A stretch of 48,341 bases of DNA from the IMG/VR virus record IMGVR_UViG_3300038410_000025, positions 1 to 48,341 of that record, one strand, 5' to 3'. This document shows positions 30,550-37,173 of the stretch, one piece after another. The stretch comes from a virus. Positions within the stretch are counted from its first letter, which is position 1. Each line of letters opens with the position of its first letter. The notes below the pieces were generated by a model. The model was given only the letters and a program-made list of their open reading frames with translations. It was not told the origin of the DNA and made no database searches. Made by a program: the position numbers and the translations under genes.

Positions 30550-30725
30550 GCTTTCTTATCTTTCCTGGAGAGGGCGCGCCGTAGCCGGTCCCAAGGAATG
30601 ACGACCGAGAGCAAGCCAGAGTTGGTAACCCGGTGTTGGATGGAAATTCCCCCTGGTGTCTCATACCACCACCAATAGGGTCCTACCTGATGTGGCTGGG
30701 TCCTCAAATCTTTATTGCTCATCAT
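30525..30725 (-). CDS. Small hypothetical protein
   Basis: 66 aa, tandem ATGATG start at 30725 in ATGA overlap, GGACGC upstream. QPHQVGPYWWWYETPGGISI, then SVVIPWDRLRRALSRKDKKA. Aromatic strand followed by a basic helix. Unknown function. Confidence 0.6.
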   Translation of the reverse strand: MMSNKDLRTQPHQVGPYWWWYETPGGISIQHRVTNSGLLSVVIPWDRLRRALSRKDKKACTPHCKR

Positions 30726-30888
30726 GCGTCCTTTTCTGCTCCTGCCGCGCATACCCGAGCGCCAGAGCCAACAGGATGAAAGATTTAGAGCCACAACAGG
30801 GGCAGGCGAGCGCCTCTATCCGGAACACCACCTCGCAATCAACACACAGCACCGCTCGAGAGAGCGGAAGGGCCCACGTCGTTGGCAC
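30712..30888 (-). CDS. Small zinc-motif protein
   Basis: 58 aa from GTG 30888 (ATG 30894 possible); preceded by AAGGAATGAGC. SRAVLCVDCEVVFRIEALAC followed by PCCGSKSF gives CxxC...CxxC-like zinc binding, then a hydrophobic helix ILLALALGYARQEQK. Unknown function. Confidence 0.6.
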   Translation of the reverse strand: MPTTWALPLSRAVLCVDCEVVFRIEALACPCCGSKSFILLALALGYARQEQKRTHDEQ

Positions 30889-30890
30889 GC

Positions 30891-31127
30891 TCATTCCTTC
30901 GCAGCGAGTGGAAACCATTCTGGCGTGCTCCGAGTAATGTGCTCGCGCCCTGGCATCGGATGAGCCTCACACCACTCTGGACGAGAGAGACACACGGGAA
31001 AACGTCCCTCTCCCATGCAGTCCTCGAATTCCAAGGAGGATCCACAGCGGCCACACTGACAACCCCACTGCCTGCCATCATGGGGAGGGTGGGGACCGAT
31101 TATCCTCTCCTGTACCCAATCATGCAT
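30891..31127 (-). CDS. Small zinc-motif protein
   Basis: 78 aa, ATG 31127 after GGAGAGGAATGAGC. MHDWVQERIIGPHPPHDGRQ, then WGCQCGRCGSSLEFEDCMGE with CxCxxC zinc-type residues, and CLSRPEWCEAHPMPGREH. Unknown function. Confidence 0.6.
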   Translation of the reverse strand: MHDWVQERIIGPHPPHDGRQWGCQCGRCGSSLEFEDCMGEGRFPVCLSRPEWCEAHPMPGREHITRSTPEWFPLAAKE

Positions 31128-31129
31128 GC

Positions 31130-31327
31130 TCATTCCTCTCCGCTGTCGGTCGGGTCTGAATCACCGCAATAAGTACACCGCATTCCCCCATCGTACCGCA
31201 TGCCGCAGGAGCCACATTCGGGAGCATCTTCCGATGCGAGAATGGCCTGCGCCTCATGATCCTTGCACTCCTCACAGACGCGCGGCCAGCCCACCTCATG
31301 CTTGCCGCAGGAAATGCAAAGGTCCAT
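31130..31327 (-). CDS. Double zinc-ribbon mini-protein
   Basis: 65 aa, ATG after AAGGAGTGAGC. CISCGKHEVGWPRVCEECKD followed by ECGSCGMRYDGGMRCTYCGD: four CxxC pairs, enough for two zinc ribbons with almost nothing else. Acidic tail. Could be an adaptor or a zinc store; unknown. Confidence 0.7.
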   Translation of the reverse strand: MDLCISCGKHEVGWPRVCEECKDHEAQAILASEDAPECGSCGMRYDGGMRCTYCGDSDPTDSGEE

Positions 31328-31329
31328 GC

Positions 31330-31821
31330 TCACTCCTTCGCGGCTAGGAGGCGGGCGAAGTGGGGGAGGGCGATGACTGCATTATTTATTTCCACTTGGT
31401 CATCTATGGCACCACACTCGTTCGCTATCCCGTCACGCAAGGAATGTAACAGACCGGAAGAATCAGACAGCGCCTCCCCAGCAGCGAGCAGTTCCGCCTC
31501 CATCGCGGCGACCTGCACCTGAAGATTTGTGATCTTGTCTATAGCTTCTTGATAGGTATAGGCTCCTTGCTGCCATGGACCTGTCCAATCCGCCTTCGCC
31601 CTAGCGTCGTCCCGTTCCACCTCCAGCGCGGCGATACGCTCTGCCGCCAACCGCGGGGCCTCTTCTAACGCATCATCGCTCGTAGCGTCCTTGGCGATAT
31701 GCTCCGCGATGGCATTCCGCAGGCGTTGGCCATGCTGTTGCCACCATTCCAGCGCGGCGGCACGCTCTTCTGCCCGCACCCAGCGGTCATGATCCGGGTC
31801 CCCGGTCAGCAAATGCTTCAT
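31330..31821 (-). CDS. Coiled-coil hypothetical protein
   Basis: 163 aa, ATG after GGAGGATCTGGC-type leader. RWVRAEERAAALEWWQQHGQ, LAAERIAALEVERDDARAKA, NLQVQVAAMEAELLAAGEAL: alternating coiled coils, then IDDQVEINNAVIALPHFARL. Resembles general phage Ea8.5-like or coiled-coil early proteins, not assigned. Confidence 0.65.
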   Translation of the reverse strand: MKHLLTGDPDHDRWVRAEERAAALEWWQQHGQRLRNAIAEHIAKDATSDDALEEAPRLAAERIAALEVERDDARAKADWTGPWQQGAYTYQEAIDKITNLQVQVAAMEAELLAAGEALSDSSGLLHSLRDGIANECGAIDDQVEINNAVIALPHFARLLAAKE

Positions 31822-31835
31822 GCCAGATCCTCCAA

Positions 31836-32036
31836 TCACACGCACACTTCTTGCCGCTCGCTGCCCGAAGTGCGACTCGACTTGGCAATGCTCCGGCTGC
31901 ATCCCTTATCCGTTCGTGCGTCTAATCGGCACTTGACCAGGTGCTCCAACCAGCACCACGCATGCACCTGCTCGCCGCAGTCCGCACATGTGATGGTATC
32001 CTCCTGACCGTTACAGACGGCACAGTGAGGAGTCAT
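31836..32036 (-). CDS. Small zinc-finger protein
   Basis: 66 aa, ATGA overlap. MTPHCAVCNGQEDTITCADC then GEQVHAWCWLEHLVKC: a CxxC, CxxC, H-x-x-C, H-x-x-x-C order like a RING/PHD-type or B-box cross-brace, very rare outside eukaryotes but easily reached in Cys-rich mini-proteins. Tail basic. Unknown function. Confidence 0.65.
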   Translation of the reverse strand: MTPHCAVCNGQEDTITCADCGEQVHAWCWLEHLVKCRLDARTDKGCSRSIAKSSRTSGSERQEVCV

Positions 32037-32185
32037 GGCCCACTCTTGTTTCGCCAAAGTTTAATCCAACAGACGGCACCAACATTGGGGAGTGACTGCC
32101 CGGGATACTTACTGGCAGCCCATGCGATGGCCTGTTCTGCCTCTTGCTTTGTGTGGGCCGTGCCGTGCTTGCAAATGTAGGTCAT
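32033..32185 (-). CDS. Small hypothetical protein
   Basis: 50 aa, ATGA overlap on both sides. MTYICKHGTAHTKQEAEQAI, AWAASKYPGQSLPN, VGAVCWIKLWRNKSG. Unknown function; clearly part of the overlapping gene string. Confidence 0.6.
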   Translation of the reverse strand: MTYICKHGTAHTKQEAEQAIAWAASKYPGQSLPNVGAVCWIKLWRNKSGP

Positions 32186-32316
32186 CGCTCACGCCTCGGC
32201 TCTTCCCGACTACCGATCCGGAGGAGCGAGAGATACAGCACGCCCAGGAGGAAGCCGAGGAGTATGCCTCCAGCCCCTGAGATAAACACATGGTAGAAGT
32301 GATAGACGCCGAACAT
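32182..32316 (-). CDS. Mini membrane protein
   Basis: 44 aa, ATG after GGGAGGTAACC. VFISGAGGILLGFLLGVLYL forms one transmembrane helix with a GxxxGxxxG face, followed by basic residues (RIGSREEPRRER), so N-out/C-in topology is expected. It follows a metalloprotease-like lipoprotein. Possibly a membrane-associated lysis or exclusion factor. Confidence 0.65.
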   Translation of the reverse strand: MFGVYHFYHVFISGAGGILLGFLLGVLYLSLLRIGSREEPRRER

Positions 32317-32318
32317 GG

Positions 32319-32591
32319 TTACCTCCCGCAGGTGGTGTGGCCTGCGTCTCCCCGCGTCCAGTGGCAAACCTCGTGTGCGATGATCTTGGGATCCTTCACG
32401 CTGACAATCGTACTGGTGAGAAAATCCGTGCAGCCGAGGATCGGGCGCCCTATCCAGGTGGTCCCCCGACGCACACACTCGGCTTGCACGGATTGCTGAT
32501 CCCCGATCCAGAGTTCCACCGTGCCCGCGTTGTAACGCGAGAAGTGGGAGCAGGCCGCGAAAAAGATGCAGGCGAGCATGAGCAGTTTCAT
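32319..32591 (-). CDS. HExxH lipoprotein
   Basis: 90 aa, TGATG overlap. MKLLMLACIFFAACSHFSR is a lipoprotein signal with cleavage before Cys (AAC). The mature part has two further Cys and ends IIAHEVCHWTRGDAGH, with HEVCH fitting the zincin metallopeptidase motif HExxH and His further on as a third ligand. It would be anchored in the periplasm. Small phage lipoproteins with this motif are known but uncharacterised. Confidence 0.7.
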   Translation of the reverse strand: MKLLMLACIFFAACSHFSRYNAGTVELWIGDQQSVQAECVRRGTTWIGRPILGCTDFLTSTIVSVKDPKIIAHEVCHWTRGDAGHTTCGR

Positions 32592-32842
32592 CACTCCACC
32601 TCGAGGGCGCGGATGGCGTCCCTACATTCTTCCGCCAACCCGCCAAGATCCATGGGATAACTCTCCAGGCGCCGGTGCCTGTCGTATATCCGTTGGCACA
32701 TGAGCGCACAATGATCTCGCACCGCCTCGGCGTGGGCGCGGATGGCGGCCTCGATTTTTCCTGCCAAGTCGGTATCGCAGCGCCCAGAATGTATCAATAC
32801 CCATCCGAGGATCTTTTCCGCTCGTTCTTTCGCCGTCATCAT
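32591..32842 (-). CDS. Helical hypothetical protein
   Basis: 83 aa; ATG 32842 chosen for AGGTAATGCC, ATG 32875 is an alternative (94 aa). MMTAKERAEKILGWVLIHSG, DLAGKIEAAIRAHAEAVRDH, LAEECRDAIRALEVE. All-helical and common-looking in phage early regions; unknown function. Confidence 0.6.
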   Translation of the reverse strand: MMTAKERAEKILGWVLIHSGRCDTDLAGKIEAAIRAHAEAVRDHCALMCQRIYDRHRRLESYPMDLGGLAEECRDAIRALEVE

Positions 32843-33057
32843 GGCATTACCTGTGTGCGTTTTGTCCGCGGCCATAACTCACAGCCCCCATTCAACCGGA
32901 GTAGTCCTAGTTATCCTTGTCCCTAAGTGCTTAACTCTGCACTATCGTTGCTTTCATCTTGAGATAGAGCGTGCTAGTGTTGTCCTAACGGGTGACATCC
33001 TCCATACTGTAGAATCAGGCATTTAGGTAGAAATGTACCCGGAAATGTGCGCATTCT
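32843..33057. other. Gene-free stretch downstream of the integrase/HNH pair
   Basis: About 215 bases without a supported gene, AT-richer than the surroundings. It is one of two non-coding stretches next to the integrase that could hold attP; no tRNA 3' end or clear core is visible. Confidence 0.4.
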
Positions 33058-33510
33058 CTATATGTGCGTCCAAGACTCACCATGCAGGACACGATGAATA
33101 GTAGCATGAGTTACATTGTATTTACGGGCTAGCGTTGCTCCTGTGCAGTGGTGCCCTTCTTGCCGAATCATCAAGACTTGTTCGGCGGTGAGTTTTGCTC
33201 CGCCGTGTTTCTCACCTTGTTGAGGACGGCGTCGACCTTTCCGGTCCATGTCAAAAGTATTCTCTGCTCGCGTTCCGAGGAAAAGGTGCGATGGATTGCA
33301 ACACGGGCGAACGTCACAGTGATGCAGGCAAGACATTCCAGGTGGAATGGGGCCATTGGTGAGCATCCAAGCAATTCGGTGAGCCCGTTCCCTGTGTCCC
33401 TCCCACCATGACCGACCGTATCCATCAGAACTGATGGCTCGCTTCCAGAGCCAGCACTTTTCCGGCCCAGGCGAACGATCAACCTTGTCCCAGAAACCCT
33501 CTCTCGTCAT
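33058..33510 (-). CDS. HNH homing endonuclease
   Basis: 150 aa. The N-terminal core reads CLHHCDVRPCCNPSHLFLGT (61-80) preceded by RAHRIAWMLTNGPIPPG and followed by ENTFDMDRKGR, the HNH_3 pattern. The C-terminal HTH/NUMOD-like part (GGAKLTAEQVLMIRQEG, ATLARKYNVTHATIHRVLHG, ESW) gives target recognition. Such free-standing enzymes cut DNA and promote gene spread. It starts 3 bases after the integrase stop. Confidence 0.88.
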   Translation of the reverse strand: MTREGFWDKVDRSPGPEKCWLWKRAISSDGYGRSWWEGHRERAHRIAWMLTNGPIPPGMSCLHHCDVRPCCNPSHLFLGTRAENTFDMDRKGRRRPQQGEKHGGAKLTAEQVLMIRQEGHHCTGATLARKYNVTHATIHRVLHGESWTHI

Positions 33511-33513
33511 AGA

Positions 33514-34632
33514 TCACCCCGCACGGTCGATCCGTATTACCTTCGGCGGTTGCTTTTCGAGTTTGGAGCGCATTTCGGCTAGACGGTCTTGGGCTCTCCT
33601 CATGTCCTGAGTCGACCTTATGCCATAGCGATCTAGCATCGCTCGTGTCTTATGCCCAAGCATTCTCATAACGGTTGTTTCGTCAACGCCTGCGTTGAGA
33701 AGATCACGAGCCACGGTTCTCCTGCAATCGTAGAAGATCCTATCCGGATATCCTGCCGCGACCTTCGCCCGCTTGAAAGCTTTGTTCCGGATGTTGTTGT
33801 CAAGCCTCCGCCCGCCACGATGAAATACCCATGGAATGATTTGGTCATCGAGGATCCGAAGCGTCAGGCGCCGCTGGATAACTTCCCACATTGGACCCCC
33901 GAGAGGGATGGGCCACGCCTGTTCATTCTTCGACTCTTCGACGACAAAACTCTTGGTGTCGATCGACACTGATTTCCATTGAAGGTTCGCCAACTCCGAG
34001 GGTCGGCGCCCGCAGTAGTAGGAGAACTCCCACATGTCGGCCACGTCTGCGTCGATCTTCCGCAGTTCCTCGTGGATGGCGTTGAACTCTCCCACCTCCA
34101 TGAAGCCAGACCGTGCGTCGTGGGGGTTGAAGCAGGTGATCCTGGGGACGAACGCGATCTTGCGATCTCGGAAGGCGAGGTTGAGGACGGCCCGGAAGAT
34201 CCGCGCGTATCGGTCCACGCTGCCTGGCGCGTACCCTACACCAATCATCTTCGTACGCCATTCGTCCACCCGCTCCGGGGTGAGAGCGTTCGCGCGGATC
34301 GGGCCGAACTCCTCCAGGAGGTGGTTCAGATTGTATCGGAGAGACGCCGGATTCTTGGAGAGTGGCAGGCGCAAGGTCCGATATGCCTCGATCAGGTCGG
34401 CCACCGTCAACTTCTCGTTGTACGGCCCGACCCACTCAGGCCTGTTGATTTGCTTCAGCCGCGCCTTGAAGACTCCCCAGGCGGCACGTTCGGCATTCTT
34501 CTCTGCTACCTGGACACCCGTGGACTCTCTCTTCTCTACCCGGCAGACCTTACCATTTCGCATCGCTGACACCCTGAAGGCCATCCACCAGACATTTCCG
34601 CGCTTGAAAATTCTCCCATCGCCTCTTGACAT
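33514..34632 (-). CDS. int: Tyrosine integrase
   Basis: 372 aa. N-terminal arm-type part, core-binding domain (LTVADLIEAYRTLRLPLSKN, RVDEWRTKMIGVGYAPGSVD), and catalytic domain with YYCGRRPSEL (Arg210, Glu213), Lys235, YDCRRT (Arg304), LGHK (His327) and nucleophile Tyr336 in LDRYGI. The usual His of the HxxR box is Tyr301. It integrates the phage into the host chromosome and marks the phage as temperate. No excisionase is next to it. Confidence 0.93.
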   Translation of the reverse strand: MSRGDGRIFKRGNVWWMAFRVSAMRNGKVCRVEKRESTGVQVAEKNAERAAWGVFKARLKQINRPEWVGPYNEKLTVADLIEAYRTLRLPLSKNPASLRYNLNHLLEEFGPIRANALTPERVDEWRTKMIGVGYAPGSVDRYARIFRAVLNLAFRDRKIAFVPRITCFNPHDARSGFMEVGEFNAIHEELRKIDADVADMWEFSYYCGRRPSELANLQWKSVSIDTKSFVVEESKNEQAWPIPLGGPMWEVIQRRLTLRILDDQIIPWVFHRGGRRLDNNIRNKAFKRAKVAAGYPDRIFYDCRRTVARDLLNAGVDETTVMRMLGHKTRAMLDRYGIRSTQDMRRAQDRLAEMRSKLEKQPPKVIRIDRAG

Positions 34633-34868
34633 CGCAGTCCCTCCTGACTGCCCTCCGGATGTTGGGGAAGCGGCTGGCCGGTCTCACTCGCGGATAACCG
34701 CATCTCCAGACCAAGCCAGCCGCCGTGCGCGTGGCTACACCCGAATGTGCATAACAACGGGTCGGCTATGCTACCGTCCACGTGCATTTTCACTCGGGCC
34801 GGCCCGGAGGGTGACCGCTTGCGCCCCCCGCCGCCCGCCAGCGCCAGGGAGACCCGAGATGCTATTTT
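34633..34868. other. Gene-free leader of the integrase, possible attP
   Basis: A weak minus-strand frame occurs here (ATG 34787) but lacks ribosome site and plausible protein; it is not called. The stretch carries the nested hairpin 34670-34723 and lies just upstream of int, so it may hold attP, arm sites or an int leader. Confidence 0.45.
34670..34723. promoter_or_regulatory. Nested inverted repeat upstream of int
   Basis: Outer arms GCGGCTGGC (34670-34678) and GCCAGCCGC (34715-34723), middle arms GGTCT (34680-34684) and AGACC (34708-34712), inner arms GCGG/CCGC (34690-34693, 34698-34701) round a 4-base loop. The three levels make a 54-base cruciform or RNA hairpin. Not a tRNA. Confidence 0.7.
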
Positions 34869-35033
34869 CTACGTTGTGGGAACAGAAGAAAGATCGTTCA
34901 CTGTCTGTTCCAGGTCAGCGATACGGTCTTCGAGTACTTGTATCTCTGCCGACTTCTCTTGCTCTAGGGCACACATAGGGCATTGCCTAGTCTCATAACA
35001 CACGGCATCGTGCCCATATTCGCATAGGTTCAT
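34869..35033 (-). CDS. Small zinc-site and coiled-coil protein
   Basis: 54 aa, ATG after GGAGAAGAACTA. MNLCEYGHDAVCYETRQCPM then CALEQEKS: C-x-x-x-H...C...CxxC zinc site, followed by helix AEIQVLEDRIADLEQTVNDL. Unknown function; last gene before int. Confidence 0.65.
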   Translation of the reverse strand: MNLCEYGHDAVCYETRQCPMCALEQEKSAEIQVLEDRIADLEQTVNDLSSVPTT

Positions 35034-35197
35034 TAGTTCTTCTCCTGCTCTCGCCACACTTTCTCCAGCCGCGTCGTACTCGCCGCCCGCTGCCCGCCTC
35101 GGTTGCTGTGGACCTTTTCATGCCGATCTTGCAGTTTGACACGCTTCAGTGACCCGTAGAACGCGACCCACCCAGTGTCCGGACGGCCGCGGGTCAT
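35033..35197 (-). CDS. Small basic protein
   Basis: 54 aa, ATGA overlap upstream and TAATG overlap downstream. MTRGRPDTGWVAFYGSLKRV, KLQDRHEKVHSNRGGQRAAS, TRLEKVWREQEKN. Strongly basic, likely nucleic-acid binding. Unknown. Confidence 0.6.
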   Translation of the reverse strand: MTRGRPDTGWVAFYGSLKRVKLQDRHEKVHSNRGGQRAASTTRLEKVWREQEKN

Positions 35198-35346
35198 CTC
35201 GGTGCACCTGGTTTGATATCAATGCGGAGAACGGCGCCAGCCCAATACGCGGTGACACGACCCTCTTCCAGATCCTTTTCGATCTTGTCGACTTGATGCC
35301 CCAAGAGTAACGGAAGAAATTTTGACAGCCAATCTCTGAGTGTCAT
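35194..35346 (-). CDS. Small hypothetical protein
   Basis: 50 aa, ATGA overlap. MTLRDWLSKFLPLLLGHQVD, KIEKDLEEGRVTAYWAGAVL, RIDIKPGAPR. An amphipathic N-terminal helix and a beta section. Unknown function. Confidence 0.6.
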   Translation of the reverse strand: MTLRDWLSKFLPLLLGHQVDKIEKDLEEGRVTAYWAGAVLRIDIKPGAPR

Positions 35347-35597
35347 CGCTTCGCCCCTACCAGTTCGCCTTCGACAATGAGTGGCTTGCCCTGTTTGATC
35401 CAAGTCCGTAAGCCATACCCATCGCGTAGGTCGGCTAAGGCTTCCTCGTCTCCCGCTTCAGCCTTTGCCATGATCTGGCGCCGGAGAGTCATAAAGTCCT
35501 CATCCCAATCGACACCCTTCACGAAGTCCTCGTAGTTGAGCAGTGGGACGCTGCGCGCGCCACCTTCGCGGATGCCTTCGGTCATCGGACGCTTCAT
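35343..35597 (-). CDS. Small hypothetical protein
   Basis: 84 aa, ATG after GGAAGGGTGACC. GARSVPLLNYEDFVKGVDWD, TLRRQIMAKAEAGDEEALAD, LRTWIKQGKPLIVEGELVGA. Acidic, no motif. Unknown function. Confidence 0.65.
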   Translation of the reverse strand: MKRPMTEGIREGGARSVPLLNYEDFVKGVDWDEDFMTLRRQIMAKAEAGDEEALADLRDGYGLRTWIKQGKPLIVEGELVGAKR

Positions 35598-35628
35598 GGT
35601 CACCCTTCCTGACGAACGGACACCAGGG

Positions 35629-35952
35629 CTACTCCGATTGCCACTTTCGCCGTCGTTCCACGCCGTTCCAGCCGTGGTCGTTCCAGGTTCGTCCCGTCAC
35701 TTTGTCAGAGATGTACCCGGCCAACTGTCCTGATCGCCAGTGGACAGTTTCCACGTCAAAAGCGAAACTAGGTTCAGCAAGGTAACACTTGAGGGCAAGG
35801 TGAATGAAAAAGGCAGGCCACGCTTCGTCAATACGCTTCATGCGAGAGAGCAGTTCCCAGAGCTTCGGTTGCAGGCGAACCTGTTTCGGACCATCGGGGG
35901 TAAGAATGTCAATGCGGACTGTCTTGGACTCCTCAAGCAGGCATGTACCCAT
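35629..35952 (-). CDS. Hypothetical protein
   Basis: 107 aa, ATG after GGAGGAACGGCC. KTVRIDILTPDGPKQVRLQP, then LWELLSRMKRIDEAWPAFFI and FDVETVHWRSGQLAGYISDK. Beta hairpin then helix. Unknown function. Confidence 0.65.
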   Translation of the reverse strand: MGTCLLEESKTVRIDILTPDGPKQVRLQPKLWELLSRMKRIDEAWPAFFIHLALKCYLAEPSFAFDVETVHWRSGQLAGYISDKVTGRTWNDHGWNGVERRRKWQSE

Positions 35953-35977
35953 GGCCGTTCCTCCTACGGTCAATGAG

Positions 35978-36133
35978 CTACTTATTAAAGAATGCCCGAA
36001 TCACAGCCGATGTTACGATTGCGGCAGCCACGAAACTCAACCCGCGTTCGGTTGGGTCGGTAGCATCTGTAAAGCTATCCACGCCCTTACAACCAGTCAG
36101 AAATATCGTCAGAAGAATGGCCCAATTTCTCAT
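35978..36133 (-). CDS. Mini lipoprotein
   Basis: 51 aa, TGATG overlap with the Cro-like gene. MRNWAILLTIFLTGCKGVDS is a lipoprotein signal (FLTGC). A second hydrophobic segment LSFVAAAIVTSAVIRAFFN lies at the C-terminus. It would be expressed as the first gene after Cro. Could be an exclusion, lysis-related or envelope factor; unknown. Confidence 0.65.
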   Translation of the reverse strand: MRNWAILLTIFLTGCKGVDSFTDATDPTERGLSFVAAAIVTSAVIRAFFNK

Positions 36134-36327
36134 CAGCGTGCTCCACCATTGCGAAACACGAGCTCATCAAAGGCTCGCTGGACCTTGGCACTGGTTCGTT
36201 GGCCATGCATCCACCGCCAAACCATATTCCAGGAGACATCGGCCTTTGACGCGACCATGCCATACGTCACCTTGGACTGGTCCAGTAGCCCTTTGCGAAA
36301 TTGGAATTGCTTTTGCGCTTTGGTCAT
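36133..36327 (-). CDS. Cro-like DNA-binding protein
   Basis: 64 aa, ATG after GGAGAG. The section VTYGMVASKADVSWNMVWRW followed by MHGQRTSAKVQRAFDEL is a helix-turn-helix of Cro/CI type. It is encoded divergently from the repressor-like gene across 134 bases that contain a palindromic operator. As first gene of the leftward early operon it is the likely lytic-side regulator (Cro role), although the roles could be reversed. Confidence 0.75.
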   Translation of the reverse strand: MTKAQKQFQFRKGLLDQSKVTYGMVASKADVSWNMVWRWMHGQRTSAKVQRAFDELVFRNGGAR

Positions 36328-36347
36328 GCTATCTCTCCGTCAAGGTC

Positions 36348-36365
36348 AAGGTCTACCGAGACCTT
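36348..36365. promoter_or_regulatory. Palindromic operator between divergent regulators
   Basis: AAGGTCT (36348-36354), 4 bases, AGACCTT (36359-36365): perfect 7-bp arms. Extra AAGGTC half-site at 36342-36347. It overlaps the -10 of the leftward promoter, ideal for repression by either HTH protein. Confidence 0.75.
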
Positions 36366-36389
36366 ACCACGAACAGTTTGCTATGTCCA
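36361..36389 (-). promoter_or_regulatory. Leftward early promoter candidate
   Basis: TGGACA (36389-36384), 17-base spacer, TAAGGT (36366-36361) on the minus strand. The -10 is weak but overlaps the operator palindrome, and the start would lie about 27 bases before the cro-like ATG. Confidence 0.5.
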
Positions 36390-36461
36390 GCGAAAAACGC
36401 AGATTCCGGAAAAAAAAGTGAACCACGTCGTAAGTGTTTGCAAATGCGAGGGTCCGCCGTG

Positions 36462-36902
36462 ATGTGCCCCATTTGGGAGAAGTTCAGAGATCGGACACCC
36501 TGGGAAAAAGCCGTGAGAGAACTAGGCTTGTCGGTCCTCCTTAGCTTTGGCAGGAGTAATAGGACCATCTCAGATTGGAGGCGTCCACTCCCCAAGGGCG
36601 GGGTCCCAGCGCACATCATGGAGCGGGCCCGGGAGAAAAAACGGCTGGAAGATATCTCGTGGGAGCGGGAAATCACTGTCTCATCGAACCAGGCCCACCT
36701 TCGCCTTGTGAAGACCAAGGTGGAGGATAAAGAGATGATTTGGACCAATGCACACCAGCTCATTGATGAGATGAAAATCCATGGCCTCGACGATGTGATG
36801 GAGGCCATAAACGCTGTGATGAGACGATTATTGGACCTCGTGCACAGAAAAAACCTTGACATCGAGCGAGCGAGAACCCAGGATAAACTACAGGAGCCGT
36901 GA
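36462..36902 (+). CDS. Phage repressor-like HTH protein
   Basis: 146 aa, ATG after GAGGGTCCGCCGTG. The N-terminal part reads WEKAVRELGLSVLLSFGRSN, RTISDWRRPLPKGGVPAHIM, an HTH of the phage CI/BetR kind (helices spaced by R-S-N-R-T-I-S-D-W). The C-terminal half is helical (NAHQLIDEMKIHGLDDVMEA, INAVMRRLLDLVHRKN) and could oligomerise. No peptidase S24 domain is seen, so it would not be RecA-cleavable. Divergent from cro, it is the best candidate for the prophage-maintenance repressor. Confidence 0.7.
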   Translation: MCPIWEKFRDRTPWEKAVRELGLSVLLSFGRSNRTISDWRRPLPKGGVPAHIMERAREKKRLEDISWEREITVSSNQAHLRLVKTKVEDKEMIWTNAHQLIDEMKIHGLDDVMEAINAVMRRLLDLVHRKNLDIERARTQDKLQEP

Positions 36903-36924
36903 CGGAGGGGGAGAAGGGGTTGTG

Positions 36925-37173
36925 ATGCGAATAGCACTCATGGTGATTCTGGCACTCGTGCTCGTCTCCTGCGCGCACACGGAGCAGATGGGACCCCAGC
37001 GGGCTGAGGCCTGTCGGACGGCAAATTGGTCATGGGTCGGGGCGAACGTTGTGGACATCGGCCTAAGCCTGGCTGGTGTTCCTCCAGTTGCGTCTCTGGC
37101 ACACACGGCAGCAGAAGTGACAGTATGCCCGCCTTCGTCCCCAGGGCAAGTCCCAACGGGAGTAGAACCGTGA
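36925..37173 (+). CDS. Lipoprotein downstream of the repressor
   Basis: 82 aa, ATG after GGAGGGGGAGAAGG. MRIALMVILALVLVSCAHTE is a lipoprotein signal (LVSC). The mature part has a hydrophobic section (VVDIGLSLAGVPPVASLAH) and two further Cys. Expressed with the repressor, it is probably made in the lysogen. Superinfection exclusion or other lysogenic conversion is likely, by analogy with lipoprotein genes in this position. Confidence 0.7.
   Translation: MRIALMVILALVLVSCAHTEQMGPQRAEACRTANWSWVGANVVDIGLSLAGVPPVASLAHTAAEVTVCPPSSPGQVPTGVEP

Noticed and set aside
34670-34723. tRNA gene
   Set aside because: Nested stems lack a cloverleaf: 4-base loop on the inner stem, no D or T arm, no anticodon loop of seven.
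34536-34793. 85-aa minus-strand frame before the integrase
   Set aside because: No ribosome site, runs far into the integrase gene in another frame, and odd composition; hairpin region is better explained as non-coding.
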